64,000 bases of DNA from Acidobacteriota bacterium (GCA_022826755.1 JAJDUG010000005.1:1-64000); one strand, 5' to 3'; positions 16,878 to 27,471 are shown, numbered from the stretch's first letter. The notes: generated by a model not told the origin, from the sequence alone. Numbers and translations: made by a program.

Positions 16878-18512
16878 TCAGCCCTCGATAAAGGTGACCT
16901 TGTTGATCTCCCTCAAACTGGTCTCCCCGGAAAAAGCCTTTTGCAGGGCGCAATCCCGAAGCGAAGTCATTCCGTCATCCAGAGCGGCCTTCTTGATCTC
17001 CGAGGCCGGCCTGCGCTCCAGGATCATCTCCCGGATGCGGTCGGAAAGGTCCAGCAATTCGTGAATGGCCGTTCGCCCCCGATAGCCGGTCCCTCCGCAT
17101 TCCAGGCACCCGGCTCCCTCGTAGAAGATCTGCTGTCCGGCGACTTCCTCCGACAGCCCCGATTCGGCCAACAGGGTCGCCTCCGCCCGGAAGGGCCTCT
17201 TGCAGTGGTCGCAAATCACCCGAACCAGGCGCTGGGCCAGGATGCAGTTCAAGGCGGAGACGAAGTTGTAGGGCTCCACCCCCATGTTCATGAATCGACC
17301 CAGCACGTCCACCACGTTGTTGGCATGCACCGTGGTGAAGACCAGGTGGCCGGTAAGAGCCGACTGAATGGCGATCTGGGCCGTCTCCGAATCCCGGATC
17401 TCACCCACCATGATCTTGTCGGGATCGTGCCGCAGAATGGAGCGCAGTCCGCGGGCAAAGGTCAGCCCCTTCTTCTCATTCACCGGAATCTGCGTGATTC
17501 CCTTGAGCTGGTATTCGACGGGATCCTCGATGGTAATGATCTTGTCTTCTTCGGACTTGATCTCCGAAACCGCGGCATACAGGGTGGTCGTCTTGCCGCT
17601 GCCGGTGGGACCGGTGACCAGCACCATCCCGTAAGGCTCGCGGATGTAGCGGCGAAATTTCCACAGGTCGGACTGGTTGAATCCCACCACATCCAGGTTG
17701 AGCTGGCTGAACTTCTCGCTCATCGACTCCTTGTCCAGTACCCGCAGGACGGCATCCTCGCCGTGGATCGAAGGCATGATGGAGACGCGGAAGTCGATGC
17801 GGCGGCCCTTGTAACGGACCCGGAAGCGACCGTCCTGAGGGATGCGGCGTTCGGCGATGTCGAGTTCGGACATGACCTTGATCCGGGAGATGATGGTGGA
17901 GTGGTGCTCCTTGGCAATGGGCGCCATGGCCTGCTGGAGAACGCCGTCGATCCGGTACTTGATGTTGACGTCGTTGTCTTCGGTATGAATGTGGATGTCG
18001 CTGGCCCGGCGCTCCAGGGCGTTGAAGATGGTGGAGTCCACCAAGCGGATGATGGGGCTCTCCGCCTCATCGGTCAGCTTCTCAATCGAAATCTCCTCGC
18101 CGGTCTCGTCCTCCTTGATCAGGGTCAAGCCCTCGGTGGCTTCTTCCAGCACCCGCTGGGAAGACTCGCTCTTCTTGAGTATGTCGCCGATCTGGGAGGC
18201 GCGGGCGACCCTCACCACCAATCGCTTCCCCAACAGCGTGCCCAGCTCATCCTGCAGCATCAACTCGCTCGGGTCCGCAATGGCCACCATCAGGGCGCCG
18301 TTGACCATCTTGAGCGGGACGAAGTTGTAGCGGAACATCCACTCGGCCGGGATGTTGCGGAAGAGTTCCGGATCCATGGGGAAGTTCGCCAGGTCGACGA
18401 ATTCACAGCGGTACCTGTGGGCTAGGTGGCGGGCCTGCTGCTCCTCTTCCCCGGCGCCCAGGTTCCGGTCCACCGCTGCCGGGTCCTGCAGGGGTTGATT
18501 CCGCGAATTCAT
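16878..18512 (-). CDS. pilB: Pilus assembly / type II secretion ATPase PilB (GspE)
   Basis: The extension motor of the pilus, 544 residues. An N-terminal MshEN/GspE-N domain (about 20-150) is followed by the ATPase core with Walker A GPTGSGKTT, the Asp box (IIRLVDSTIFNALERRASDIH), Walker B IMVGEIRDSETA and the His box HLVFTTVHANN. A zinc-binding four-Cys motif is formed by CDHC and CLEC. The ATG at 18512 has GGGGAG seven bases upstream; a TTG at 18530 that overlaps pilC is a weaker choice. No pilT is seen in this window. Confidence 0.93.
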   Translation of the reverse strand: MNSRNQPLQDPAAVDRNLGAGEEEQQARHLAHRYRCEFVDLANFPMDPELFRNIPAEWMFRYNFVPLKMVNGALMVAIADPSELMLQDELGTLLGKRLVVRVARASQIGDILKKSESSQRVLEEATEGLTLIKEDETGEEISIEKLTDEAESPIIRLVDSTIFNALERRASDIHIHTEDNDVNIKYRIDGVLQQAMAPIAKEHHSTIISRIKVMSELDIAERRIPQDGRFRVRYKGRRIDFRVSIMPSIHGEDAVLRVLDKESMSEKFSQLNLDVVGFNQSDLWKFRRYIREPYGMVLVTGPTGSGKTTTLYAAVSEIKSEEDKIITIEDPVEYQLKGITQIPVNEKKGLTFARGLRSILRHDPDKIMVGEIRDSETAQIAIQSALTGHLVFTTVHANNVVDVLGRFMNMGVEPYNFVSALNCILAQRLVRVICDHCKRPFRAEATLLAESGLSEEVAGQQIFYEGAGCLECGGTGYRGRTAIHELLDLSDRIREMILERRPASEIKKAALDDGMTSLRDCALQKAFSGETSLREINKVTFIEG

Positions 18513-18526
18513 GAGGTCTCTCCCCT

Positions 18527-19741
18527 TCAAGCCACCAGACGGGACGACAGGCTGAAAATGGGAAGGTAGAGGGCAATCAGAACGAAGGCCACAATAATGG
18601 CCAGAATCATGAGAAGAATCGGCTCGATATAGGTAAAGAGCTGGTTCAAGCGGGTGTTGACTTCTTCGTCATAGAAGTCGGCCACGTGGCCGAGCATCTC
18701 GCTCAGGTTGCCGCTGGATTCGCCCACTTCAATCATCTCGATGGCCACTTCCGGCACCACGCCGCTGGGTTCCAGGCTCCTGGAGAGGGACTGGCCCTCC
18801 CTGACGGCGACCACGGCCCGGTTGAGGGCCTGGGTCACCACCCGGTTGCCGGTCGAATCGGCCACAATTTCCAGGGAACCGACCAGAGGCGTGCCCCCGG
18901 AGAGCAGGGTGGACAGCGTCCGGCTGAGCTGGGCAAAGAGAAACTTGCTCCACACTTCGCCGATGACCGGAAGCCGCAGCTTGAGTCTGTCGATCTGGGA
19001 CCGTCCCCGGATGCTGCGAGCCCACATGGTCAGGACAACCACCAAGGCCCCCGAGACCAGCATTCCGGCGATGAGATGCCCCCGAATGGCCTGCGAGATG
19101 TCGACCAGCAGCACCGTCATGGCCGGCAGAGCCGCATCCATCCCCGCGTAGAACTGGGCGAAGCGAGGAACCACCTCGGCCAGCAGGAAGGACACCAGGA
19201 CCACCAGCAGAACCGCCAAGATGGAAGGGTAGGTGAGCGCGGTCTTGATCTTGTTGCGAGTCGCGTTGACCGTCTTCTGGTATTGAATAAAACGGGCGAG
19301 GACTTCTTCCAGTCCCCCGCTCTTCTCCCCGGCGAACAGGGAGGCGGTATAGACCCTGGGAAACATTCCCTGGGCTTCAAAGGCTTCGGAAAGCAGGGCG
19401 CCGCCCTTGACCCGTTCGCCGATATCCAGAAGTATGGTCCGAAACTGCTCGTCCTTCTCCCGCTGGGTCAGCAGTTCCAGAGACTTCAGAATCGGCAGTC
19501 CCGCCTGAATCAAGGCCAGGAACTGCTGGTTGAAAATGACGAAATCCCGCGACTTGATCTTCCGGCGGCCTGCCGACAGCGGTAGCAGGGTGGAGAGACT
19601 CTTGCCCTTTTCCCGCACGGAATAGACAAAGAACCCCTGATCTTCCAGGCGCCGCCTCAGCTCCGATTCGGAGACGGAGTTGTAGCTGGCGTTAACGACT
19701 CTCCCGCTGGGATCGGCCAGGCGACAGAGAAACTCGGCCAA
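18527..19741 (-). CDS. pilC: Pilus assembly platform protein PilC (GspF)
   Basis: A 404-residue polytopic inner-membrane protein with two GspF domains: FNQQFLALIQAGLPILKSLE with FAGEKSGGLEEVLARF, and FAQLSRTLSTLLSGGTPLV with IEVGESSGNLSEML. Three transmembrane stretches are visible (about 170-195, 220-245, 370-398). It is first of the pil genes here, just upstream of pilB, and anchors the motor. Full length. Confidence 0.93.
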   Translation of the reverse strand: MAEFLCRLADPSGRVVNASYNSVSESELRRRLEDQGFFVYSVREKGKSLSTLLPLSAGRRKIKSRDFVIFNQQFLALIQAGLPILKSLELLTQREKDEQFRTILLDIGERVKGGALLSEAFEAQGMFPRVYTASLFAGEKSGGLEEVLARFIQYQKTVNATRNKIKTALTYPSILAVLLVVLVSFLLAEVVPRFAQFYAGMDAALPAMTVLLVDISQAIRGHLIAGMLVSGALVVVLTMWARSIRGRSQIDRLKLRLPVIGEVWSKFLFAQLSRTLSTLLSGGTPLVGSLEIVADSTGNRVVTQALNRAVVAVREGQSLSRSLEPSGVVPEVAIEMIEVGESSGNLSEMLGHVADFYDEEVNTRLNQLFTYIEPILLMILAIIVAFVLIALYLPIFSLSSRLVA

Positions 19742-19861
19742 CGTGGGTCACCTCGATGCCTTGGGGGTGGGAAGACCCCGGGCGGTTGCCGCGGGAGGGC
19801 ACGCCTTTCCCATGGGAGAGTTCTCCAGCCGGGTCGCCTCCATTGGAACGAACCCACCCCC

Positions 19862-20527
19862 TCAGGGGAGACCGACTGCTTCCGGATCCGCGGCCCCCCG
19901 GAACTCGAACAAGTTCTTGCTTACACCCGCATTCTCGCGAATGTTGGTGAAGATGAAGTCGTTCCTGGCGCCGCCCCGATCGATCAGAGCCACCCGCTGC
20001 AGCTGCATTTGACCCGGATCGTATTCCATCAGGACCTCCGCCAACGGGCCGGCGGCCTTGCCCGGGGTGGCGGCCAGGACCTTGTTGCCGGCAAAGAAGG
20101 GCTTTTCCCGGGCCCATTCGATCCTGGAAAAATCTCTCTTCAGGTCCCCCCGTCCCAGCAGGAACATAAAGGGCAGGCGCCGGTCCCGGCTGCGGCCGAC
20201 ACGACTTTTCTGAACCTGCTTCCGGTCGGGAAGATAAAAGTGAATGGTTTCACCGTCGGACAGGAACAACTTCTCCTCGGGTTCCCGATATTCCCAACGC
20301 ATCAAACCGGGGCGGCTCAGGAATACCTGGCCCGATTCCGTCCTGGGCTGACGTCCGGGCCAACCGTAACTCTGCACGAAGTTCATTTGGAGGTCTCGGA
20401 TCCCGGAATACTTCCGCTGCAGGGCGGCGACGTCGGCATCGATCCGAGGGTCCCCGGCCTCGAGCAGTCCCGGGAGGCAGGCCAGAATAAGCCCAACCGG
20501 AATCCACCCTATGATTTGCGGGCGCAT
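19862..20527 (-). CDS. lolA: LolA-like outer-membrane lipoprotein carrier
   Basis: A 221-residue protein with an N-terminal signal peptide (IGWIPVGLILACLPGLLEAG) and the LolA fold pattern: AALQRKYSGIRDLQMNFVQ, then SGQVFLSRPGLMRWEY and GETIHFYLPDRKQV. LolA shuttles lipoproteins through the periplasm to the outer membrane. A TATACT box (about 20549-20554) and AAGGAG lie upstream. It precedes the pil operon by 120 bases on the same strand but need not be functionally tied to it. Confidence 0.85.
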   Translation of the reverse strand: MRPQIIGWIPVGLILACLPGLLEAGDPRIDADVAALQRKYSGIRDLQMNFVQSYGWPGRQPRTESGQVFLSRPGLMRWEYREPEEKLFLSDGETIHFYLPDRKQVQKSRVGRSRDRRLPFMFLLGRGDLKRDFSRIEWAREKPFFAGNKVLAATPGKAAGPLAEVLMEYDPGQMQLQRVALIDRGGARNDFIFTNIRENAGVSKNLFEFRGAADPEAVGLP

Positions 20528-20656
20528 GGAGGCTCAATCTCCTTCGTAAAGTATACAGGCAAATGCGGCTTCCGGACCCCATTCTTGACCGGGGCGCGCC
20601 GGGGCCAGGCTCCCAACCGGCCTCGCCGCCACACCGGCAGGACAGGGGAATGGAGA

Positions 20657-21355
<699 letters not shown>

Positions 21356-21518
21356 CGGCGGTCTCCGCTGATTTTCCGAGGTCCCATTATAGGTTACTTC
21401 CGGAATGCTGGGTGGCGGTGCCATTTCCCACCCCCCGAATTCCCCTGCAAAGGGTCTTCCCGAATTATTCGATTTTCGCTAGAGTGCAGGCGGTAAGTGG
21501 AGGGATTCGGAGCGAACC

Positions 21519-22199
21519 GTGACGCGACGACTATTGGCAGAATGCTTCGGGACCTTCGCTCTGGTTTTTGCCGGAACCGGGGCAATCACCATCAACGAAG
21601 TGAGCGGGGGCGCGGTCTCCCACGTGGGCGTTTCCCTGACCTTCGGACTGGTGGTGCTGGCCACCATCTATGCCATCGGAAACGTCTCCGGCGCGCACAT
21701 CAATCCCGCGGTGACCCTGGGCTTCTGGTTTGCCGGGCGCCTGGAAAGAGGCTGGGTCTTGCCCTACATCCTGAGCCAGTGCCTGGGAGGGCTGCTGGCC
21801 AGCGGAATCCTGCGTCTGCTCTTCAGCGATTATCTCACCCTGGGCGCCACCCGGCCGTCGGGCCCCGCCTTCCAGTCCTTCGTTCTGGAGATCATCCTCA
21901 CCTGGTTCCTGATGTTCGTGATCCTGAGCGTGTCCTCGGGTTCCAAGGAAAAGGGACTCATGGCCGGCGTGGCCATCGGCTCGGTGATTGGCCTGGAAGC
22001 CCTGTTCGCCGGTCCGATTTCCGGAGCCTCCATGAATCCGGCCCGCTCCCTGGCTCCGGCTCTGGTGACCGGGCAGTTGGGCCATCTCTGGATCTACCTG
22101 ACGGCTCCGGTCCTGGGAGCTCTGGCGGCGGTCGGCGCCTGCCGTTGCGTACACGACGAGGGGTGCTGCGACCCCGCCCGAAAGGAGACGGTCTGCTGA
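21519..22199 (+). CDS. Aquaporin-family channel, AqpS-like
   Basis: A 226-residue MIP channel with six membrane helices and both selectivity loops: SGAHINPAVT in the first half and SGASMNPARS in the second (NPA boxes). The start is a GTG at 21519. The tail ends in a Cys-rich segment (CRCVHDEGCCD). It lies 26 bases before an arsenate reductase gene. In Sinorhizobium such a channel (AqpS) lets arsenite leave the cell after ArsC reduces arsenate, and the pairing suggests the same here. Family certain; substrate inferred from context. Confidence 0.9.
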   Translation: MTRRLLAECFGTFALVFAGTGAITINEVSGGAVSHVGVSLTFGLVVLATIYAIGNVSGAHINPAVTLGFWFAGRLERGWVLPYILSQCLGGLLASGILRLLFSDYLTLGATRPSGPAFQSFVLEIILTWFLMFVILSVSSGSKEKGLMAGVAIGSVIGLEALFAGPISGASMNPARSLAPALVTGQLGHLWIYLTAPVLGALAAVGACRCVHDEGCCDPARKETVC

Positions 22200-22225
22200 C
22201 GAGCGCCCAGCCATCGGGATCGGAT

Positions 22226-22612
22226 GTGAAGCGGATTCTATTCGTGTGCATCGAGAACTCCAACCGCAGCCAGATGGCCGAGGCCTTCGCCCGCATCCAC
22301 GGCCACGGCAGGGTCGAGGCCTACAGCGCCGGGTCGCGCCCCTCAGGCAGAATCAACCCCGCGGCCGTCCAATCCATGGCGGAGTTGGGGTATGACCTCA
22401 GCAGCCACCGTTCCCAGTCCCTGGATGAGATTCCTCCCATTGAATTCGCTGCCGCGGTGACCATGGGTTGCGGCGATTCCTGTCCGGCGGTAGCGGCCAG
22501 GCAGCGGGAGGACTGGGAAATTCCCGACCCGAAATCGATGCCACCCGCGCAATTCAGAGAGATTCGCGATCTCATCGAATCCCGGGTGCGAGACCTGTTG
22601 ACCCGACTCTAG
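22226..22612 (+). CDS. arsC: Arsenate reductase, low-molecular-weight phosphatase fold
   Basis: A 128-residue protein that starts at a GTG (22226) reading VKRILFVCIENSNRSQMAEA. The P-loop CIENSNRS fits the CxxNSxRS loop of thioredoxin-coupled ArsC and low-molecular-weight protein phosphatases. A second Cys region (MGCGDSCP) and DWEIPDPK are also typical of ArsC. It would reduce arsenate to arsenite, to be exported through the neighbouring channel. The frame has no stop upstream through the aquaporin gene, but that extension is a shadow. A protein tyrosine phosphatase is the alternative. Confidence 0.87.
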   Translation: MKRILFVCIENSNRSQMAEAFARIHGHGRVEAYSAGSRPSGRINPAAVQSMAELGYDLSSHRSQSLDEIPPIEFAAAVTMGCGDSCPAVAARQREDWEIPDPKSMPPAQFREIRDLIESRVRDLLTRL

Positions 22613-22628
22613 CCCGGCTTTCCATGCC

Positions 22629-23522
22629 ATGGTGGATGCGCCCCCCAACTCCCCGTCCCCTCTTCCGGAATCGGCCCCTGCGTCTGACCCGCCGGAAAGA
22701 AAACGCTCTTGGCTGCCCCCGACCCTGTTCGTTCTGACCCTGATCACTACCTCGGCGGTGGGCGCTCTTGAATATGGCCTTGCAGGAGGGATCCTCTATT
22801 CCGCCAGCCTGATTCTGATCCTTTTCTGTCACGAGATGGGTCACTACCTCACGGCCCGCCACTACGGCGTTCCGGCTTCGCTTCCCTATTTCATTCCCTC
22901 TCCGCTTCCTCCCTTCGGGACCTTTGGAGCCGTCATCAAGATGGGTGGACGCATCCCGAATCGCACGGCTCTCTTCGACATCGCCATCATGGGACCGGCC
23001 ATGGGACTGGTTCTGGCCCTGCCGGCCACGGTCCTGGGTATCGCCTGGTCCACCGTCGCTCCTCTCGATTCCATGCCTGCCGGCGAAACCCTGCTGGGCC
23101 CGTCGATTCTCTTTGCATTCCTGATCGAATGGATTCACGGACCGCTGGCCGGCGGCAACGGCCTCCAGCTTCATCCGGTGGCCACCGCCGGATGGGCAGG
23201 ACTGTTTGTCACCGCTCTCAACCTCCTGCCCATGGGTCAACTGGATGGCGGCCACATCATCTATTCCCTCTTTCACCGCGCAAGTTCCCTCATCTACCGG
23301 GTCGTCTTCTTCGCCTTCACCCTCTTTGCCCTCCTGGTCCAACCGGCCTGGCTTTTCTTTCTGGTCCTGGTCTACCTGGTCACCCGCCTTCGCCATCCAC
23401 CCACGCTGGATGACCACCTTCCCATCGGCTCCCGGCGCTTTGCATTGGGCCTGCTGGCCATCCTCTTCCTGATCCTCTCGTTTCCACCCGTCCCCATTTC
23501 CATGCTGGCGCCAACGCCCTGA
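22629..23522 (+). CDS. Site-2-protease-type membrane metalloprotease (M50)
   Basis: A 297-residue polytopic protein with HEMGH (68-72) in a membrane segment (LILILFCHEMGHYLTARHYG) and a second metal site NLLPMGQLDGGH (Asp about 206). This is the M50 intramembrane protease plan, in the soluble-domain-free subgroup found in cyanobacteria, plants and acidobacteria (EGY/S2P-like). It starts 17 bases after arsC. Substrate unknown. Confidence 0.9.
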   Translation: MVDAPPNSPSPLPESAPASDPPERKRSWLPPTLFVLTLITTSAVGALEYGLAGGILYSASLILILFCHEMGHYLTARHYGVPASLPYFIPSPLPPFGTFGAVIKMGGRIPNRTALFDIAIMGPAMGLVLALPATVLGIAWSTVAPLDSMPAGETLLGPSILFAFLIEWIHGPLAGGNGLQLHPVATAGWAGLFVTALNLLPMGQLDGGHIIYSLFHRASSLIYRVVFFAFTLFALLVQPAWLFFLVLVYLVTRLRHPPTLDDHLPIGSRRFALGLLAILFLILSFPPVPISMLAPTP

Positions 23523-23567
23523 TCACTCCCCCTTGAGCGGGAGTCGCAGAAGACAAGGGCGTAGCCC

Positions 23568-23640
23568 GCAGTCGAGCCGGTGGGGGGCCAACGCGGCCTC
23601 CCGTTGGTGGATCCCGCAGTCGAGGCGGTGAGGGTAAGCG
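23568..23640. repeat. Two direct copies of a GC-rich 20-base motif
   Basis: CCCGCAGTCGAGCCGGTGGG (23567-23586) is echoed by CCCGCAGTCGAGGCGGTGAG (23610-23629) between the convergent ends of the protease and propeller genes. It may be a short intergenic repeat or take part in bidirectional termination. Confidence 0.5.
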
Positions 23641-23647
23641 CCCCGCG

Positions 23648-25174
23648 TTACCATTCCTTGAAGGCGAACGAGTAGAGTTTGGCCCGGTCCAGCTCAAACT
23701 TCAGCGCCACCGACCGGCCCTCCAGATCGGCCAGGGAGCCGGGAGACTCGGCCGTCACTTCCGCGTCCGTCACCTCTCCCGTCAGGGGTTGCGCCTCTGC
23801 CAGAACCCCTCCCTGACCGTCCAGGACGGTCACCCGAACCGAACCGCCGTCAGCGTCCGCGGTCAGGTGCAAGCGGCCGCGCCAGGTCAGCGGGCTGGTG
23901 ACCAGCACTCCCTTCCGATCGGGGTCGACGGGCACGTAGCCGGCCCACCCGTCCGGCCGCAGGGTGGCCAGGCAGAGAAAACCGTCCCGCCAATAGCGAT
24001 GATGTCCGTTGGAACCGGCGTAGTAGATGCGGATACGGTCGTCCATCACCACGGGAGCGTCGGCGGCATAGACGCACCCCCAGTCGTACCGGCCCTTCAC
24101 CGTGGCATTGGGGATGAAGGGCGTTCCCGGGTCGATCCGCTCCCAACGGATGCTGTCGGGACTCCAGGCCAGTTCGCAATGGACCCGCTCCTCGCTCAAT
24201 CGAATAATCATGAGCAGGCCCAGATAAACATCCTCATAGCGAAAGAAGGGCATGGCATAGGTTTGATTCTCGGGATCGCCGCGCAGGACTTCCACCGCCT
24301 TGCTCCACTTCATGAAATCGGAGCTCTCGGTTCGGCCCACCACTCGCTGGCCAGAGGGGTGGCGGAAAAAGGGCTTGCCCCGGTGAATTCGGGTCATGGT
24401 GACGTACTTCTTCAGCTCGGGGACCCAACGGGTGCTGTTGTGGGTGTCGGCATGGGCCTCGATCTCGGGGACGGGAAAAGCCTCCCCCCATCGCAGGCCG
24501 TCCGGCGAGAACCGCACCGCCGGACGGGATTGCCATTCCTTGACCCACATTCCTCCCTCGAACATCTTGTAACGCCGCTCCGGCCGCGGATCGAGAGGGT
24601 CGATCAGTATGCCGCCGCCGTGCGACCCACGCAGCAGCAGGTTGTTGGCTTTGCTGCCCTGATACTCCACCAGGTTCAACTCGGGCTTGCTCCAGTTCAG
24701 TCCGTCCTCGCTGGTGGCGTAGCAGAGGCCGAACTCCCGATCATAGGGAAGGTAGGGCACCTTGCCCTGCCGGTCGGGGGAATCCTCGGGGGCAAACGGG
24801 TCCAGGTCCCTCCGCTCACGGGGGGTCCGGGCAACCAACGGGTCGGCGATGAAGGGGTTGTACCAGCAGCGGTAAAGCTTGCGGTCCCGATCATAGACGA
24901 TGTTGGGATAGAGGTTGTCGAAGCGGGGTTCCCAAGGCTTGTCCTCCTTCATCAGAGGATTGGCCTCATGCTTCTTGACCGCTCCGATCTCCAGGCGGAC
25001 GTTCCGCTCCTGCGCCACCACCCGGTCGTCCAGGAGCAGGTGGCGAGAATGCTCGCCGGCATCCTTGACCCGCAGGCAGGCAGAGAGCTGAGCCAGCAAT
25101 CCGGAAGTGACCAACAACCCTACGGCAATGGGAACTCGGTTTCGCAGAATGGCGGGGCTCATTTTGGACTCCAT
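23648..25174 (-). CDS. Lipoprotein with a five-bladed propeller (glycosidase-like), function unknown
   Basis: A 508-residue protein. The N-terminus has a hydrophobic signal ending LLAQLSAC, a lipobox, so it is probably a lipoprotein. The body contains repeated blade-like segments: YDRDRKLYRCWYNPF, YATSEDGLNWSKPEL, VRFSPDGLRWGEAF, LAWSPDSIRWERIDPGTPF and DDRIRIYYAGSNGHH. This pattern is shared by GH43/GH32-clan and sialidase-like propellers found in planctomycetes and acidobacteria. A beta-sandwich follows at the C-terminus (about 410-508). A carbohydrate substrate is likely, but no catalytic residues can be assigned with confidence. Confidence 0.75.
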   Translation of the reverse strand: MESKMSPAILRNRVPIAVGLLVTSGLLAQLSACLRVKDAGEHSRHLLLDDRVVAQERNVRLEIGAVKKHEANPLMKEDKPWEPRFDNLYPNIVYDRDRKLYRCWYNPFIADPLVARTPRERRDLDPFAPEDSPDRQGKVPYLPYDREFGLCYATSEDGLNWSKPELNLVEYQGSKANNLLLRGSHGGGILIDPLDPRPERRYKMFEGGMWVKEWQSRPAVRFSPDGLRWGEAFPVPEIEAHADTHNSTRWVPELKKYVTMTRIHRGKPFFRHPSGQRVVGRTESSDFMKWSKAVEVLRGDPENQTYAMPFFRYEDVYLGLLMIIRLSEERVHCELAWSPDSIRWERIDPGTPFIPNATVKGRYDWGCVYAADAPVVMDDRIRIYYAGSNGHHRYWRDGFLCLATLRPDGWAGYVPVDPDRKGVLVTSPLTWRGRLHLTADADGGSVRVTVLDGQGGVLAEAQPLTGEVTDAEVTAESPGSLADLEGRSVALKFELDRAKLYSFAFKEW

Positions 25175-25320
25175 GGCCGGGAATTTCCCTGGAGACGAAC
25201 GGGTATACAGCGTGGGAAAGGAACGCGACAGGCCGGAAGTTGAGGGAAAGCCTTCAAACGGGTGTTGCCGCTTGCATTGGGACGTGCCGGCCTTCCCAAG
25301 GGTGCTGCATGGATTCCGGG

Positions 25321-26397
25321 TCAGCTCCGACCCGGCCTCGATCTTGAAGGTGTTCGCTCCGCCGCGGCGGGCTGGCCGTTCCCGGTTGAGGAAACTGCCG
25401 GAATGTGCAGCGCCTGGCGGAGCGCCTCCTCAAGCTGGGTTCGCACCTCGCCGTGGTCCTGCAGGAACTGGCGCGCGTTGTCGCGGCCCTGGCCCATGCG
25501 TTCTCCCTGGATCGAGTACCAGGCGCCGCTTTTCTCGATGAGGCCCTGGTTCACGCCCAGGTCCAGCAGATCCCCCTCTTTGGATATACCCAGCCCGTAG
25601 ATGATGTCGAACTCGGCTTCCCGAAAGGGAGGAGCCACCTTGTTCTTGACGACTTTGACCTTGGTTCGGCTGCCCTTGACGGTGTCGCCGTCCCGAATGG
25701 CGCCAATCCGCCGCACATCCACCCGAACCGAGGCATAGAACTTCAGGGCTCTCCCGCCGGTGGTGGTTTCCGGATTGCCGAACATGACTCCGATCTTCTC
25801 ACGAATCTGGTTGATAAAAATGAGGCAGGTCTTGGACTTGGCGACGATTCCGGTCAGCTTGCGCAGTGCCTGGGACATGAGCCTGGCCTGCAGCCCCATG
25901 TGGGAGTCTCCCATTTCACCCGACAACTCGGCTCTGGGCACCAGGGCAGCCACCGAATCGACCACGCAAACATCCAGCCCACCGCTGCGCACCAGCATTT
26001 CAGCGATCTCGAGCGCCTGTTCCCCGGTATCCGGTTGGGAAACCAGCAGGTTCTCCACGTCCACGCCAAGCTTGCGAGAATAGGCGGCGTCCAGGGCGTG
26101 CTCGGCATCCACAAAAGCAGCCATGCCTCCACTCTTCTGAGCCTCGGCGATTACGTGAAGGGCCAGCGTTGTCTTGCCGCTGGATTCGGGACCGAAGATC
26201 TCAACCACCCGTCCCCGAGGCATGCCGCCGACGCCCAGTGCGGCGTCAAAGGACAAGGACCCGGTGGCGATCACGCCGATGTTGGCCACGGTTGCGCGGC
26301 TGCCCAGGCGCATGATCGATCCCTTGCCGAATTGCTTTTCGATCTGAGACAACGCCAGGTCGATGGCCTTGCTCCGCTCTCCGCTTACGTCACTCAT
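25321..26397 (-). CDS. recA: Recombinase RecA
   Basis: 358 residues from the ATG at 26397 ([20 protein letters not shown]), with AGGAGG seven bases ahead. Walker A is [34 protein letters not shown] and [20 protein letters not shown] are conserved RecA blocks. It forms filaments on single-stranded DNA, exchanges strands and triggers SOS. The basic Ser/Pro-rich C-terminus is divergent from the acidic tail of E. coli RecA. No clear LexA box is visible upstream. Confidence 0.97.
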   Translation of the reverse strand: MSDVSGERSKAIDLALSQIEKQFGKGSIMRLGSRATVANIGVIATGSLSFDAALGVGGMPRGRVVEIFGPESSGKTTLALHVIAEAQKSGGMAAFVDAEHALDAAYSRKLGVDVENLLVSQPDTGEQALEIAEMLVRSGGLDVCVVDSVAALVPRAELSGEMGDSHMGLQARLMSQALRKLTGIVAKSKTCLIFINQIREKIGVMFGNPETTTGGRALKFYASVRVDVRRIGAIRDGDTVKGSRTKVKVVKNKVAPPFREAEFDIIYGLGISKEGDLLDLGVNQGLIEKSGAWYSIQGERMGQGRDNARQFLQDHGEVRTQLEEALRQALHIPAVSSTGNGQPAAAERTPSRSRPGRS

Positions 26398-26467
26398 GGA
26401 TTCCCTCCTGTTTGCCATTTTTATCCTTCCATATCAATGATTTAGATCCCGCAATGGCCGGGAGGGC

Positions 26468-27349
26468 TCACGAGTCCCCCGGGACTCGCCGGCCATAGCG
26501 ATAGAATCCCCGTCCCGTCTTGCGCCCCAGGTGTCCAGCAGTCACCATGCTTTTCAGCAATGGACAGGGTCGATACTTGGTGTCCCTGAAGCCGTCGTAG
26601 AGAGTTTCCATGATATCCAGACAAACATCAAGCCCAATCAGGTCGGCCAGAGCCAGCGGACCCATGGGATGGTTCATCCCCAACTTCATGATCGAATCCA
26701 CATTCTCCGCCGTCCCCACGCCCTCGTGGACACAGAAGACGGCTTCATTGATCATGGGCATCAGGACGCGATTGGAAACGAAGCCCGGAGAATCGTTCAC
26801 CTCTACCGGTGTCTTGCCCAGACCCTTGACGATTCGGTGGGCAGCCGAAAGCGTCTCCCTGGAAGTCTGCGGCCCGCGAACGACCTCCACCAGTTCCATC
26901 ACCGGCACGGGGTTCATGAAATGCATCCCCACGGTCTCTGCAGGGCGGCCGGAGGCGGCCGCCAACCGGGAGATGGAGATGGAAGAAGTATTGGAGGCCA
27001 GGATGACCCCGGAGCGACAGATCTCGTTGAGTTGGCCAAAGACCTCCTGCTTGACCGGGAGGCTCTCGCTGACGGCTTCAACCACCAGGTCCACCGAAGC
27101 CATCCGACCCAGTTCCGAGGACGGCTCAACCCTGCCGAGCGCCTCCGCCTTTTGGGCGTGCACCAGCCGGGCCTTTCCGACTTCTCGATCCAGCCCACGG
27201 GAGATCGCATCCAGGGCGGAGGACAACTGGGCCTGCACCGGGTCGCTCAGGACCACCTGCCAACCCCGTTGGGCAAAGACCTGGGCGATTCCCCGCCCCA
27301 TGGTTCCGGCTCCCGCAATTCCCACCCGGCGACAAGGCTGTGTTCCCAT
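26468..27349 (-). CDS. 3-hydroxyacyl-CoA (3-hydroxybutyryl-CoA) dehydrogenase
   Basis: 293 residues. The NAD-binding GxGxxG is GIAGAGTMGRGIA at the N-terminus, and the catalytic His is in VGMHFMNPVPVMELVEVVRG. NDSPGFVSNRVLMPMINEA begins the C-terminal dimerisation domain, and HLGRKTGRGFYRY closes it. It oxidises L-3-hydroxyacyl-CoA to the keto form in fatty-acid oxidation or butanoate metabolism. It lies 70 bases upstream of recA on the same strand and is divergent from the VWA gene. Confidence 0.93.
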   Translation of the reverse strand: MGTQPCRRVGIAGAGTMGRGIAQVFAQRGWQVVLSDPVQAQLSSALDAISRGLDREVGKARLVHAQKAEALGRVEPSSELGRMASVDLVVEAVSESLPVKQEVFGQLNEICRSGVILASNTSSISISRLAAASGRPAETVGMHFMNPVPVMELVEVVRGPQTSRETLSAAHRIVKGLGKTPVEVNDSPGFVSNRVLMPMINEAVFCVHEGVGTAENVDSIMKLGMNHPMGPLALADLIGLDVCLDIMETLYDGFRDTKYRPCPLLKSMVTAGHLGRKTGRGFYRYGRRVPGDS

Positions 27350-27471
27350 GGACGATTTCCTGGAAAGAGTTGGAGACGGAGATCACCGTCCTCGATGGAG
27401 AGCGTCCGATCCTCTGGCGCCCGCTCTCCGGGAGGACCGGCGGGACGGCGCCGCTGTTTCCGGCTTGCAAG

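Noticed and set aside
16941-18425. Plus-strand 494-codon frame opposite pilB
   Set aside because: Antisense shadow of a high-GC gene; rich in Gly, Asp and Val without motif. PilB on the other strand is unmistakable.
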